Position numbers and translations under genes: made by a program. The notes beneath the pieces are model-generated. The model made no database searches. It saw only the letters and a list, made by a program, of their open reading frames with translations, and was not told the DNA's origin. From Seleniivibrio woodruffii (lineage in GTDB: Bacteria > Chrysiogenota > Deferribacteres > Deferribacterales > Geovibrionaceae), in the NCBI RefSeq assembly GCF_004339245.1, contig NZ_SMGG01000003.1, positions 523,106 to 587,105 on the forward strand: a stretch of 64,000 bases of DNA, in the 5' to 3' direction. Of the stretch, positions 1 to 7,478 are shown in pieces (the first letter of the stretch is position 1; every line of letters starts with the position of its first letter).

Positions 1-720
1 GTTGGCATAGGGGGAGTCGGAGTTCTCTATGAAGAGTGCGTCCTTGGAGGGGTTAAGTCCGCCTTCCAGAGCATAGTTAGTGTTGATGACTGCGGCGGCA
101 ACGTCGGCAAGGGCACGGGGAAGCTGTGCGGCATCAAGAGTTTTGAGTTTCAGCTTTTTGGGGTTCTCGACAACGTCCTGAACGGTGCCTGATATTCCAA
201 CTCCCTCTTTCAGCTTTATGAGGCCAGCTTTTTCAAGCAGAGCCAGTGCACGGCCTGCGTTTGAGGGGTCGTTGGGGATTGCTACCACTCCGACTTCGCC
301 GATCTCGGCTATTGTTTTAGCCTTTTTTGAGTATACGCCGATGGGTTCTATGTGAACCTTTGCTGTTGCCTTTAGGCTGAGTTTGTTGTCCTTGCTGAAG
401 GATTCCAGATAGGGAGTATGCTGAAAATAGTTTGCATCCAGTTCGCCTTTGTCCAGGGCGAGATTGGGCTGAACGTAGTCTGTGAACTGAATGATCTCAA
501 GTGTAACGCCCTCTTTTGCAAGGATGGGTTTCACAAACTCAAGGATCTCCGCATGGGGAACGGGAGTTGCGCCTACCTTGATAACCACTGGAGCGGCTGT
601 TTCCGGTGCCTTTGTTTCAGCGGGAGCGGCCTCCTCCTCTTTCTTTTTGGAGCATCCGGCGATAACGAATACTGCTGTGAGAGCCAGAAGAACGACAGTT
701 AAAAAACCTCTGAATTTCAT
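1..720 (-). CDS. metQ: MetQ, methionine-binding lipoprotein (NLPA family), partial
   Basis: Periplasmic lipoprotein that binds methionine and delivers it to the MetNI importer. Reading the minus strand from the ATG at 720 gives a signal peptide ending in the lipobox VIAGC, a Glu/Ala/Pro-rich linker, then an NLPA-type core (for example VGATPVPHAEILEFVKPIL and DANYFQHTPYLESF). A GGAGG ribosome site lies five bases before the ATG. The gene follows metI after 31 bases, so it is the third gene of metN-metI-metQ. The C-terminal end lies beyond base 1, so only about 240 residues are visible. The family and gene order are clear. The choice of methionine over another NLPA ligand rests on the MetN partner. 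Confidence 0.95.
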   Translation of the reverse strand, partial: MKFRGFLTVVLLALTAVFVIAGCSKKKEEEAAPAETKAPETAAPVVIKVGATPVPHAEILEFVKPILAKEGVTLEIIQFTDYVQPNLALDKGELDANYFQHTPYLESFSKDNKLSLKATAKVHIEPIGVYSKKAKTIAEIGEVGVVAIPNDPSNAGRALALLEKAGLIKLKEGVGISGTVQDVVENPKKLKLKTLDAAQLPRALADVAAAVINTNYALEGGLNPSKDALFIENSDSPYAN

Positions 721-751
721 CTATACCTCCGTGGGGCAAAAAAGCCCTCGC

Positions 752-1423
752 TTACCTTTTGCTGTGCATGGCTTTTACGGCCAGTTTTGTTCCGAAAGTC
801 TGAACCGCCTGAACGAAAATTACCAGAACGGCGACGGTTATTATCATTATGTCGGTGCGGAAGCGGTTATATCCGTACTGGATGGCAAGGTCACCCAGAC
901 CTCCGCCGCCAACTGCGCCCGCCATGGCTGTGTAGCCGATGACGTTTATAACGGTTATGGCCGCACCCAGAACAAGGGACGATTTCGCCTCGGGCAGAAG
1001 CACCTTGCGGATTATCTGAAAGGGCGATGCGCCCATGGACTGAGCCGCCTCAATGACCCCGTGGGGAACCTCTTTCAGAGATGATTCCACTATTCGGGCA
1101 ACAAAGGGAGCGGCGGCTATCACCAGCGGAACTATTGCCGCCGACGTACCGATGGACGTTCCCACCACCAGACGGGTGAAGGGGATGAGCGCAACCATGA
1201 GCACTATGAAGGGTGCGGAGCGCAGAATGTTTATGATTGTACCCAGAACCCTTTCAATCCACGGGTTCGGCAGAATATTACCGCCGGAGGACACTACAAG
1301 AAGGATGCCCAGCGGCAGGCCTATCACATATGCCATAACGGCGGCAACCACCACCATATATATGGTCTCTATAACCGCAGGGGTCAGAAGTCCAAGAATG
1401 GAAACAAAATATCCGTCACTCAT
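752..1423 (-). CDS. metI: MetI, methionine ABC transporter permease
   Basis: Inner-membrane permease of the MetNIQ importer, about 223 residues. The protein is hydrophobic with five or so membrane segments, and the binding-protein-dependent transport signature falls around VIEAAQSMGASPFQIIRKVL. The ATG at 1423 is preferred over an upstream GTG because it overlaps the end of metN by eight bases (ATGAGTGA), a usual translational coupling arrangement. The protein then begins MSDGYFVSILGLL, as expected for MetI. It is followed by metQ. Length and sequence are ordinary for the family. Confidence 0.95.
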   Translation of the reverse strand: MSDGYFVSILGLLTPAVIETIYMVVVAAVMAYVIGLPLGILLVVSSGGNILPNPWIERVLGTIINILRSAPFIVLMVALIPFTRLVVGTSIGTSAAIVPLVIAAAPFVARIVESSLKEVPHGVIEAAQSMGASPFQIIRKVLLPEAKSSLVLGAAITVINVIGYTAMAGAVGGGGLGDLAIQYGYNRFRTDIMIITVAVLVIFVQAVQTFGTKLAVKAMHSKR

Positions 1424-2438
1424 AGCTGACCCTCTCAACGGTAAGATTTAATCCCGTAAGATATTCGTGTGCACGCTCACGCTGTTCGAGCGTTCCCCGC
1501 AGTTCCAGAAGCAGGTTGCCGAAAAGGGTCCCCCTCAGGTGGTCGACGCTTCCGTACAGAATGTTCACCTGAACGTCGCTGCTGCGTATCAGTCCGTTTA
1601 TCATAGGCTCCGATGCGGAATTGCCGAGGAACGACACCCGCACGAGCTCCGAATCCGTATGTTTGTTAAGCTCTTTCAGGAGTTCTTCGGGAATCTCGGC
1701 CTTGAAAATGCCCGCAACGAAATCCTTTGCCACCTGCGATTTCGGCGAAAGAAAAACCTCTTCCACAGCGGCGTTTTCAACGCATCTGGATTCGGATAGC
1801 ACCGCAACGTGGGTACATATATCTTTGATAACGTTCATCTCGTGTGTGATTATCACTATGGTGAGCCCCAACTGACGGTTAATGTCACGCAGAAGGGCGA
1901 GTATGGACTCGGTGGTTTTAGGGTCGAGGGCTGATGTCGCCTCGTCGCAAAGGAGTACGTCCGGCTTAAGAGCCAGAGCTCTGGCTATACCCACCCGCTG
2001 TTTCTGCCCGCCGGAAAGTTCCGAAGGATATGCGTCCGCCTTGTCGGCCAGTCCCACAAGGGGGAGAAGTTCCGCCACACGGGCTTTAATATCCGCCGCA
2101 GTCCATCCTGCTATCTCAAGGGGGAAAGCGATGTTGCCCTCAACGGTTCTGGACTGGAGCAGGTTAAAGTGCTGAAAGATCATGCCTATTTTTTGTCTGG
2201 CGGTTCTGAGTTCTTTGTCGGTGAGTTTTGTCAGATCCTGCCCGTTGACGATCACCTCGCCTTCGGTGGGTCTTTCAAGAAGGTTGAGACAGCGCACCAG
2301 GGTGCTCTTTCCTGCGCCGCTTACTCCCATAATCCCGTATACGGAGCCCTGAGGTATGTTCAGCGATATTCCGCTCAGTGCCTGAACATTGCCGCTTCGG
2401 GCGGGATAAACCTTTGAGAGGTTGTTTATCCGAATCAT
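1416..2438 (-). CDS. metN: MetN, methionine ABC transporter ATPase
   Basis: ATPase that powers methionine uptake on the cytoplasmic face; 340 residues. Walker A GVSGAGKST is at residues 38-46, the ABC signature LSGGQKQR near 140-147 and Walker B LLCDEATS at 161-168. Residues from about 265 to the end form the NIL domain typical of MetN, the methionine-sensing module that inhibits transport when methionine is abundant. The ATG at 2438 has AGAGG six bases upstream. It is the first gene of the minus-strand metNIQ operon. A good sigma70 promoter and a palindrome lie upstream (2467-2542). Confidence 0.96.
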   Translation of the reverse strand: MIRINNLSKVYPARSGNVQALSGISLNIPQGSVYGIMGVSGAGKSTLVRCLNLLERPTEGEVIVNGQDLTKLTDKELRTARQKIGMIFQHFNLLQSRTVEGNIAFPLEIAGWTAADIKARVAELLPLVGLADKADAYPSELSGGQKQRVGIARALALKPDVLLCDEATSALDPKTTESILALLRDINRQLGLTIVIITHEMNVIKDICTHVAVLSESRCVENAAVEEVFLSPKSQVAKDFVAGIFKAEIPEELLKELNKHTDSELVRVSFLGNSASEPMINGLIRSSDVQVNILYGSVDHLRGTLFGNLLLELRGTLEQRERAHEYLTGLNLTVERVSYE

Positions 2439-2466
2439 ATGTTCCTCTTAGTTAAAACAAATAATA

Positions 2467-2482
2467 CACGACGGCTGTCGTG
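2467..2482. promoter_or_regulatory. 16-bp palindrome in the metN leader, candidate operator
   Basis: CACGACGGCTGTCGTG is an interrupted palindrome with perfect 6-bp arms (CACGAC and GTCGTG) around GGCT. It lies about 30 bases downstream of the -10 box of the metN promoter and 29 bases before the ATG. It could be a repressor site or a small RNA hairpin. No S-box (SAM riboswitch) structure fits in the short leader. Confidence 0.5.
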
Positions 2483-2513
2483 CTTTTCCAAAATCTATTT
2501 AATCTATGTATTT

Positions 2514-2542
2514 TATATATTATCTTGAGAGCTAAAAGTCAA
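2514..2542 (-). promoter_or_regulatory. Sigma70-type promoter of metNIQ
   Basis: On the minus strand, TTGACT (2542-2537) and TATATA (2519-2514) are separated by 17 bases, an almost ideal sigma70 arrangement. It points at metN and leaves a leader of about 70 bases that holds the 2467-2482 palindrome. Confidence 0.6.
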
Positions 2543-2563
2543 CGTCAATTTTAAATTTTTACA

Positions 2564-2667
2564 GTCATTCTGAGTCGAAGACGAAGAATCACTTCATTAG
2601 ATTCTTCACTAATTTCGACAAAGGCAAAAGTTGACTCATTCAGCCTCCGGCTGCCGTTCAGAATGAC
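2564..2667. repeat. 104-bp palindromic repeat element, complete copy
   Basis: The ends are inverted repeats GTCATTCTGA (2564-2573) and TCAGAATGAC (2658-2667). Inside is a second inverted pair, GAAGAATC and GATTCTTC. The left end with its GAAGAATC core recurs at 9397-9423, so this is a dispersed family. It sits between the metN promoter and the terminator of the next gene and has no coding capacity. It looks like a REP/MITE-type element. Confidence 0.7.
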
Positions 2668-2678
2668 AGGTAAAGTAA

Positions 2679-2700
2679 GGGCGGTCAGTTTTGACCGCCC
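2679..2700 (-). terminator. Hairpin terminator after the 2722-3336 lipoprotein gene
   Basis: Nine-base-pair stem GGGCGGTCA/TGACCGCCC with loop GTTT, 21 bases past the stop codon at 2722 on the minus strand. The minus-strand flank TTACTTTACC is only moderately T-rich. Confidence 0.6.
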
Positions 2701-2721
2701 CGAAGCTGATGTGTCATTTAA

Positions 2722-3336
2722 TCACTTAACAGGGCAGCCTTCAAGCCCTTTCACGCTTTCATTGTCAGCAAAAAATGTAAATTCCTGCTTACCTTCGGAC
2801 TTTTTGCCGAAATTTTCAACAGCATATTTTGCCAGAACGGGTGCCGTTTTCGAAAGTTCTGTGTCACGGGTGAAAATTTTGCCCTGCCAGACAGGCTGTT
2901 CATCAGTTCTGCCCGCCATGAACAGTTTTATGTCCAGATAGGACATATCCTTGCTGTCGGCTCCTGTGGATGTGCCTACATAGGTTCCCAGTGACAGTCC
3001 GCTGCCGAACCCTCCGCTTAAAACTCCGAATCCGCCGCCGATACTTATTCTGGGTTCAGATTCGGTTTTGCCGAGCACAACGCCGAAAACTGGGGTTATC
3101 ATATAGTCCGGCGACTTTGTGTCACGTTTCCATCCGATGCAGTTGAGCTGTCTTTCCAGAACGCCCACATACTTCATCATCTCAAGGTCGGTTTTCACCG
3201 CAGAGGGCAATGCAAAGTCGTAGGTTTTCGACTTATAGGTCTCCTGTCCGCCGTATCCGGTGACGTTTACATCGTATCTTGTTGCGCATCCCATCAGCGC
3301 AAGCATTATTATAAGTAAAGGAATTATTTTTTTCAT
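2722..3336 (-). CDS. Putative lipoprotein, DUF4136-like
   Basis: A 204-residue envelope lipoprotein. It starts MKKIIPLLIIMLALMGC, a signal peptide with lipobox LMGC, so Cys17 should be lipidated. An upstream in-frame start would add four residues, but MKK at 3336 fits the signal peptide better. The body contains a TYDF segment, a region MMKYVGVLERQLNCIGWKR and then SPDYMITPVFG, an order resembling DUF4136 lipoproteins. A glycine-rich stretch lies in the middle. It has its own terminator and no obvious operon partners. The function is unknown and the family call is tentative. Confidence 0.75.
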   Translation of the reverse strand: MKKIIPLLIIMLALMGCATRYDVNVTGYGGQETYKSKTYDFALPSAVKTDLEMMKYVGVLERQLNCIGWKRDTKSPDYMITPVFGVVLGKTESEPRISIGGGFGVLSGGFGSGLSLGTYVGTSTGADSKDMSYLDIKLFMAGRTDEQPVWQGKIFTRDTELSKTAPVLAKYAVENFGKKSEGKQEFTFFADNESVKGLEGCPVK

Positions 3337-3405
3337 GCCGGCCCCCATGCCCCATATGAGGGGCTGTTGACTAACAATTTAGGACTTTTTGAGTCTTATA
3401 CAAGA

Positions 3406-4323
3406 CTAATTGAGTGTGTCAAGGAGTGACTGCGCCTCCGCAAGTGTGGGCATGCCGCCCTGTGCGCCCGCCTTGGTGGTGGATATTGCGGCGGCGGCGT
3501 TTGCAAACCGCACAGCCTTCATAAGGGGCATTCCCGCCCCGAGTCCGTATGCCAGTCCGGCGTTGAAAGTATCGCCGGCGGCGGTGGTGTCCACTGCGGT
3601 GACCCTGAATCCCTCAACATGGGTGAGCATATTGTCAGAAAATACATACGCACCCCTGCTTCCCGCTTTCATCACCGCAGTCTTAACACCCCTGTCTATC
3701 AGAATTCTACCTGCGGAGGCAAAACCCGCCTCGTCCGCAGGTCTGATACCCGTCAGAATCTCCGCTTCCGTCTCGTTGGGAGTTATGATGTCCACATATT
3801 TAAGCAGTTCGTCGGCAAGGGGCACAGCGGGGGCAGGGTCAAGAATGACCCTGGTTCCGCTTTCCGCCGCACATTTCGCCGCCTGAACCACAGCATCCAT
3901 GGGTACTTCGAGCTGAAGCAGGAGATATTTTGAGTCGTTTATTATATCCGAGTTGCTGAGTATATAGTCAGCATCGACCTTTGCGTTTGCGCCGGAAACA
4001 ATGATGATATTGTTTTCGCCGTCGCCGTCGACGATTATAACCGCTATTCCTGTGGAGGTTTCAACGCCTTTAACGCTATTTGTGTTTACGCCGAGCTTTT
4101 TGAAATATGCCATGTAGTCGTCGGCATAGATGTCGTTCCCTACAAGACCGATCATTGCTGTGTCGGCTCCCAGCTTTGCCAGAGCCACGGCCTGATTCGC
4201 TCCCTTACCCCCTGTGAAGGTGTGGAAGGATTCGCCGTACATGGTTTCGCCGGGTTTGGGGAATCTGGATGTTTTTGTCACAAGGTCGATGTTTATGCTT
4301 CCCGCAACGCAAAATCTGCTCAT
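3406..4323 (-). CDS. rbsK: Ribokinase (PfkB family)
   Basis: Phosphorylates ribose to ribose 5-phosphate in the cytoplasm; 305 residues, usual length. The N-terminus has the ribokinase pattern GSINIDLV and, further on, GGKGANQAVALAKLG. The C-terminal PfkB signature DTTAAGDTFNAGL carries the catalytic Asp. The ATG overlaps the stop of the upstream LacI-type gene by four bases (ATGA), so regulator and kinase are co-transcribed leftward. They lie opposite rbsDACB, which supports ribose as the substrate. A weak hairpin (3392-3407) overlaps the stop codon and may end transcription. Confidence 0.96.
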   Translation of the reverse strand: MSRFCVAGSINIDLVTKTSRFPKPGETMYGESFHTFTGGKGANQAVALAKLGADTAMIGLVGNDIYADDYMAYFKKLGVNTNSVKGVETSTGIAVIIVDGDGENNIIIVSGANAKVDADYILSNSDIINDSKYLLLQLEVPMDAVVQAAKCAAESGTRVILDPAPAVPLADELLKYVDIITPNETEAEILTGIRPADEAGFASAGRILIDRGVKTAVMKAGSRGAYVFSDNMLTHVEGFRVTAVDTTAAGDTFNAGLAYGLGAGMPLMKAVRFANAAAAISTTKAGAQGGMPTLAEAQSLLDTLN

Positions 4324-5360
4324 TCTTCCTCCCCGCTGAGGTTTTTTACGCTTCTGCGCTCAACAACCTCTCCGCCGATAACCGTTTTTTCATAGGGCAT
4401 TCCGCTGCCCTCTTTTATCCTCTGCACCAGAAGCCGCACGGCCTTGGTGCTGATGCTTTTTTTGGAAACATCAACAGTGGTCAGTGCAGGTTCTGTCATT
4501 GCGCTCATGGGCAGGTTGTCATAGCCCGCCACGGATATGTCCTCCGGAATGGAGTAGCCTGACTCTCTCAGCGCACGCATGCAGCCCAGTGCTATGATGT
4601 CGTTTGCGCAGAATAGGGCTGTGGGCAGTTCCTTCTGTTTTTTCAGTATTTCAAGCATGTCTTCATATGCCTTTTCATAGGTGGAGTCCACTCTGAACAC
4701 AAAATCCTTGCGGAATTTATGTCCGAAGTGCTTCATTGCACCTTCGAAACTGTCCATGCGCTGACGGAAGTTGATGGATTCGATACTTCCGGTGACAATT
4801 CCTATTGATGAATGACCCATGCGGGTCAGGTATGACATCATGTTGAAAACGGATGATGCGTTGTTCATATCCACAAAGTCATAGGGCATGAACGGACAGA
4901 GTATGTCTATGAAAACCAGCGGAATATGGATTTTGAGAAAGTGCTCAACGTCCGGTTCGTCCAGTTCCGTTCCCAGAATGACAGCTCCGCTTGCGAAGGA
5001 GTTGTTCACATATTCCGTGATCTCCTCAGGGTTGAAACTGTTGAAAACAGCAACCTCCAGCGAATAGCTCTTCTTTGCGGCCTCCATCTGCGCAGCGTTT
5101 ATGTAGTCGGCTACGAATGACTGGTGGTTTATGTTGAGTATGTGTCCGTGTTTGACAATATTGACGAACAGGATAGTCTTGTGTTTCTTGTTCATCCCGC
5201 CGAATGTTGTGCCTTTATAGTTATGTTCTCTGGCGATTCGCTGTACACGTTCACGAACGGCAGGGCCAACCCCTGTCTTTCCGTTCAGCACCAGAGAAAC
5301 GGTGCTGACGGACACGTCCGCCAGTTTAGCTATTTCAGTTATTGTTATGGTCTTTTTCAT
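4320..5360 (-). CDS. rbsR: LacI-family transcriptional repressor of the ribose genes
   Basis: DNA-binding repressor of 346 residues. The start at 5360 is chosen because MKKTITITEIAKLADVSVST begins exactly at the LacI helix-turn-helix; an upstream ATG would add 17 unlikely residues. Residues 1-55 are the HTH plus hinge, and the rest is a periplasmic-binding-protein-like sensor domain (GYDNLPMSAMTEPALTTV near the end is typical). No strong ribosome site precedes it. It shares a transcript with rbsK and lies divergent from rbsDACB, with matching operators at 5368-5381 and 5482-5495. The most likely effector is ribose; that and the symbol are inferred from context. Confidence 0.9.
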   Translation of the reverse strand: MKKTITITEIAKLADVSVSTVSLVLNGKTGVGPAVRERVQRIAREHNYKGTTFGGMNKKHKTILFVNIVKHGHILNINHQSFVADYINAAQMEAAKKSYSLEVAVFNSFNPEEITEYVNNSFASGAVILGTELDEPDVEHFLKIHIPLVFIDILCPFMPYDFVDMNNASSVFNMMSYLTRMGHSSIGIVTGSIESINFRQRMDSFEGAMKHFGHKFRKDFVFRVDSTYEKAYEDMLEILKKQKELPTALFCANDIIALGCMRALRESGYSIPEDISVAGYDNLPMSAMTEPALTTVDVSKKSISTKAVRLLVQRIKEGSGMPYEKTVIGGEVVERRSVKNLSGEEE

Positions 5361-5367
5361 ATATGTT

Positions 5368-5381
5368 ACTAAAATTCCAGT
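5368..5381. promoter_or_regulatory. LacI-type operator O1 (over the repressor gene leader)
   Basis: ACTAAAATTCCAGT is an imperfect version of the perfect palindrome at 5482-5495. It lies just past the -10 box of the leftward promoter and directly before the repressor start codon, so binding would give autorepression. Confidence 0.6.
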
Positions 5382-5397
5382 GTGAACCAATGTTGGT

Positions 5398-5426
5398 ATA
5401 TTAAAACGCAATATGGCTTATTGCAA
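5398..5426 (-). promoter_or_regulatory. Promoter of the rbsR-rbsK unit
   Basis: On the minus strand, TTGCAA (5426-5421) and TAATAT (5403-5398) have a 17-base spacer. The promoter points leftward into the LacI-type gene, and O1 lies immediately downstream. Confidence 0.55.
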
Positions 5427-5481
5427 GCGATTATGCCGCATGCTCTATATTTCTTATTATAGCATATCTTCGAATATGACA

Positions 5482-5495
5482 ACTAAAATTTTAGT
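5482..5495. promoter_or_regulatory. LacI-type operator O2 (upstream of rbsD promoter)
   Basis: ACTAAAATTTTAGT is a perfect 14-bp palindrome. It lies 21 bases upstream of the -35 box of the rbsD promoter and 114 bases, centre to centre, from O1. A DNA loop between the two sites could silence both divergent promoters. Confidence 0.65.
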
Positions 5496-5516
5496 AAAAA
5501 TTACTGGTTTTTTTAC

Positions 5517-5544
5517 TTGATATCTTCCGCCGCTCTGGTATTCT
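5517..5544 (+). promoter_or_regulatory. Promoter of rbsDACB
   Basis: TTGATA (5517-5522) and TATTCT (5539-5544) are separated by 16 bases. The predicted transcript starts near 5551, leaving a very short leader before the rbsD ATG at 5567. Confidence 0.5.
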
Positions 5545-5566
5545 TTAAGGTATAAGGATGGACGGG

Positions 5567-5962
5567 ATGAAAAAAGGTACACTGCTCAACAGCCGTATCT
5601 CGGCGGTCATTTCCGAGATGGGACACACCGACACAATAGTGATAGCGGACGCAGGTCTGCCCATTCCCGCCGGAGTGGAGCGCATAGACCTTGCTGTGCA
5701 TGCGGGTCTGCCGGATTTCGTTTCGGTTCTCAAAACAGTTCTTTCGGAACTTAAGGTCGAAGAGGCTACCATCGCCTTTGAGATAGCCGAAAAGAATCCG
5801 TCAGTTTATCAGGCGATTCAGGAACTTACTAAGGACGTTAAGATCAATATCGTCTGCCATGAAGAGTTCAAGTCCATCACAAAAAGGGCGAAGGCGGTTG
5901 TGCGCACAGGGGAATGCACCCCTTATGCAAACATAATTCTTCACTCAGGGGTGGTGTTCTGA
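5567..5962 (+). CDS. rbsD: D-ribose pyranase
   Basis: Interconverts the pyranose and furanose forms of ribose so that ribokinase can use it; cytoplasmic, 131 residues. The start at 5567 gives MKKGTLLNSRISAVISEMGH, which aligns with the RbsD N-terminus including the conserved GHTD and the DAGLPIP segment. The SD-like AAGGATGG ends five bases before it. An ATG nine bases earlier is less likely. The C-terminal part has RTGECTPYANIIL, the conserved end of the family. Its TGA overlaps the rbsA ATG by one base. It is the first gene of rbsDACB. Confidence 0.95.
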   Translation: MKKGTLLNSRISAVISEMGHTDTIVIADAGLPIPAGVERIDLAVHAGLPDFVSVLKTVLSELKVEEATIAFEIAEKNPSVYQAIQELTKDVKINIVCHEEFKSITKRAKAVVRTGECTPYANIILHSGVVF

Positions 5963-7464
5963 TGTCTGTGCCTGTTCTGGAGATGAAAAACATTTCAAAA
6001 TCATTTCCCGGTGTAAAGGCTTTGAACGATGTCTCTCTGCGCATATTTTCCGGTGAGGTCATGGCACTGCTGGGAGAGAACGGAGCGGGCAAATCCACAC
6101 TTATGAAGATACTCAGCGGCGTCTACACCAAAGACGCAGGTGAAATAGTATACAAGGGCAAACCTCTAAGCCCGAAAGACCCCAAGGACGCAATGGATAA
6201 GGGTATTGCCATTATCCATCAGGAGCTGAACCTTATTCCGGAGCTGACGGTTGCGGAGAACATTTTCATAGGCCGTGAGCCTGTAAACCTGTTCCGCAAG
6301 GTGAAATATTCGGAGATGAACGCCGCCGCAAAAGGCTATCTTGAGCGGCTCGGCGAAAAGACGTCGCCCACGGCGAAGGTATCGAGCCTCAGTGTCGGTC
6401 AGGCGCAGATGGTGGAGATTGCCAAGGCTCTCTCCATGAACGCCGAAATAATCATCATGGATGAACCCACGGACGCACTTACGGACGTTGAGACCGAAAA
6501 TCTTTACAAGGTCATAAACGACCTGAAGAAAGAGGGCAAAGCTCTCATCTATATATCCCACAAACTTTCCGAGATCTTTGACGTGTGCGACAGGGCGACA
6601 ATCCTGAGAGACGGCACCTTCGTTGACGAACAGCCGGTTTCGGCACTCACCGAAGAGAAGATAATTCAGCTGATGGTGGGCAGACCCTTAAGCGACAGAT
6701 ACCCCAGATGCGACTGCAAAGCGGGCGAAGTGGTCTTTCAGGCGGAAGGACTCACAAATCACCGCATAACGGACGTGTCTTTCAGCGTGCGAAGCGGCGA
6801 GATAGTAGGCATTGCAGGTCTCATGGGCTCGGGACGAAGCGAGGTTGCGAAATCCATCTTCGGCGAAATGCCCATTTCAAAAGGCTCAGTGACGCTGGCG
6901 GGTAAAAAATTAAAGATAAATCATCCTTCCGAAGCGATACGCAACGGAATTTCATACGTTTCAGAAGACAGAAAACAGCTCGGTCTCATAATAGGCATGA
7001 CAATAAAAGAGAACATCACCCTCCCTGCGCTGAAAAAGTTTCAGACCTTTCTTTCAAAGGTCTCTTTCAGCAAAGAGGACGAGGTTTCCGCAGAATACAT
7101 TGAAAAAATGTCCATCAAGACTACAGGCCCCTCCCAGAGAGTTGTAGACCTGAGCGGCGGAAATCAGCAGAAGGTGGCCATCGCAAAGGGGCTGGTGACG
7201 GCTCCGAAGGTTCTCATCCTCGACGAACCCACCAGAGGTGTTGATGTCGGTGCAAAAAAAGAGATTTACGACCAGATAAACATACTGAAATCCAACGGAA
7301 TGTCCATCATCCTCATCTCCTCGGAGATGCCGGAGGTGATAGGCATGAGCGACAGAATACTCGTTATGAGCAACGGCAGGATAGCGGGCGAGGTTTCGGG
7401 GGAAGAGGCAACGCAGGAGAACATCATGCGGCTTGCCATGAGCTACATTAAGAACGCCATATAA
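5962..7464 (+). CDS. rbsA: Ribose ABC transporter ATPase (two ABC domains)
   Basis: Energises ribose uptake; 500 residues with two fused ABC domains, as in RbsA/MglA. The first domain has Walker A GENGAGKST at residues 38-46, signature LSVGQAQMVEIAKAL and Walker B IIIMDEPTDAL. The second has the degenerate GLMGSGRSE in place of Walker A, then LSGGNQQKVAIAKGL and LILDEPTRGVDVG. The start at 5962 overlaps the rbsD stop by one base, and AGGGGTGG lies upstream. An upstream in-frame ATG would run through rbsD and is rejected. rbsC follows after 14 bases. Confidence 0.96.
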   Translation: MSVPVLEMKNISKSFPGVKALNDVSLRIFSGEVMALLGENGAGKSTLMKILSGVYTKDAGEIVYKGKPLSPKDPKDAMDKGIAIIHQELNLIPELTVAENIFIGREPVNLFRKVKYSEMNAAAKGYLERLGEKTSPTAKVSSLSVGQAQMVEIAKALSMNAEIIIMDEPTDALTDVETENLYKVINDLKKEGKALIYISHKLSEIFDVCDRATILRDGTFVDEQPVSALTEEKIIQLMVGRPLSDRYPRCDCKAGEVVFQAEGLTNHRITDVSFSVRSGEIVGIAGLMGSGRSEVAKSIFGEMPISKGSVTLAGKKLKINHPSEAIRNGISYVSEDRKQLGLIIGMTIKENITLPALKKFQTFLSKVSFSKEDEVSAEYIEKMSIKTTGPSQRVVDLSGGNQQKVAIAKGLVTAPKVLILDEPTRGVDVGAKKEIYDQINILKSNGMSIILISSEMPEVIGMSDRILVMSNGRIAGEVSGEEATQENIMRLAMSYIKNAI

Positions 7465-7478
7465 TTTCGGAGAAACGG

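Noticed and set aside
491-1084. Long plus-strand open frame opposite metQ/metI
   Set aside because: It is antisense to clear metQ and metI coding sequence, has no family features and no ribosome site.
2439-2542. SAM riboswitch before metN
   Set aside because: The leader is about 70 bases, too short for an S-box, and none of its conserved stems is visible; only a simple palindrome is present.
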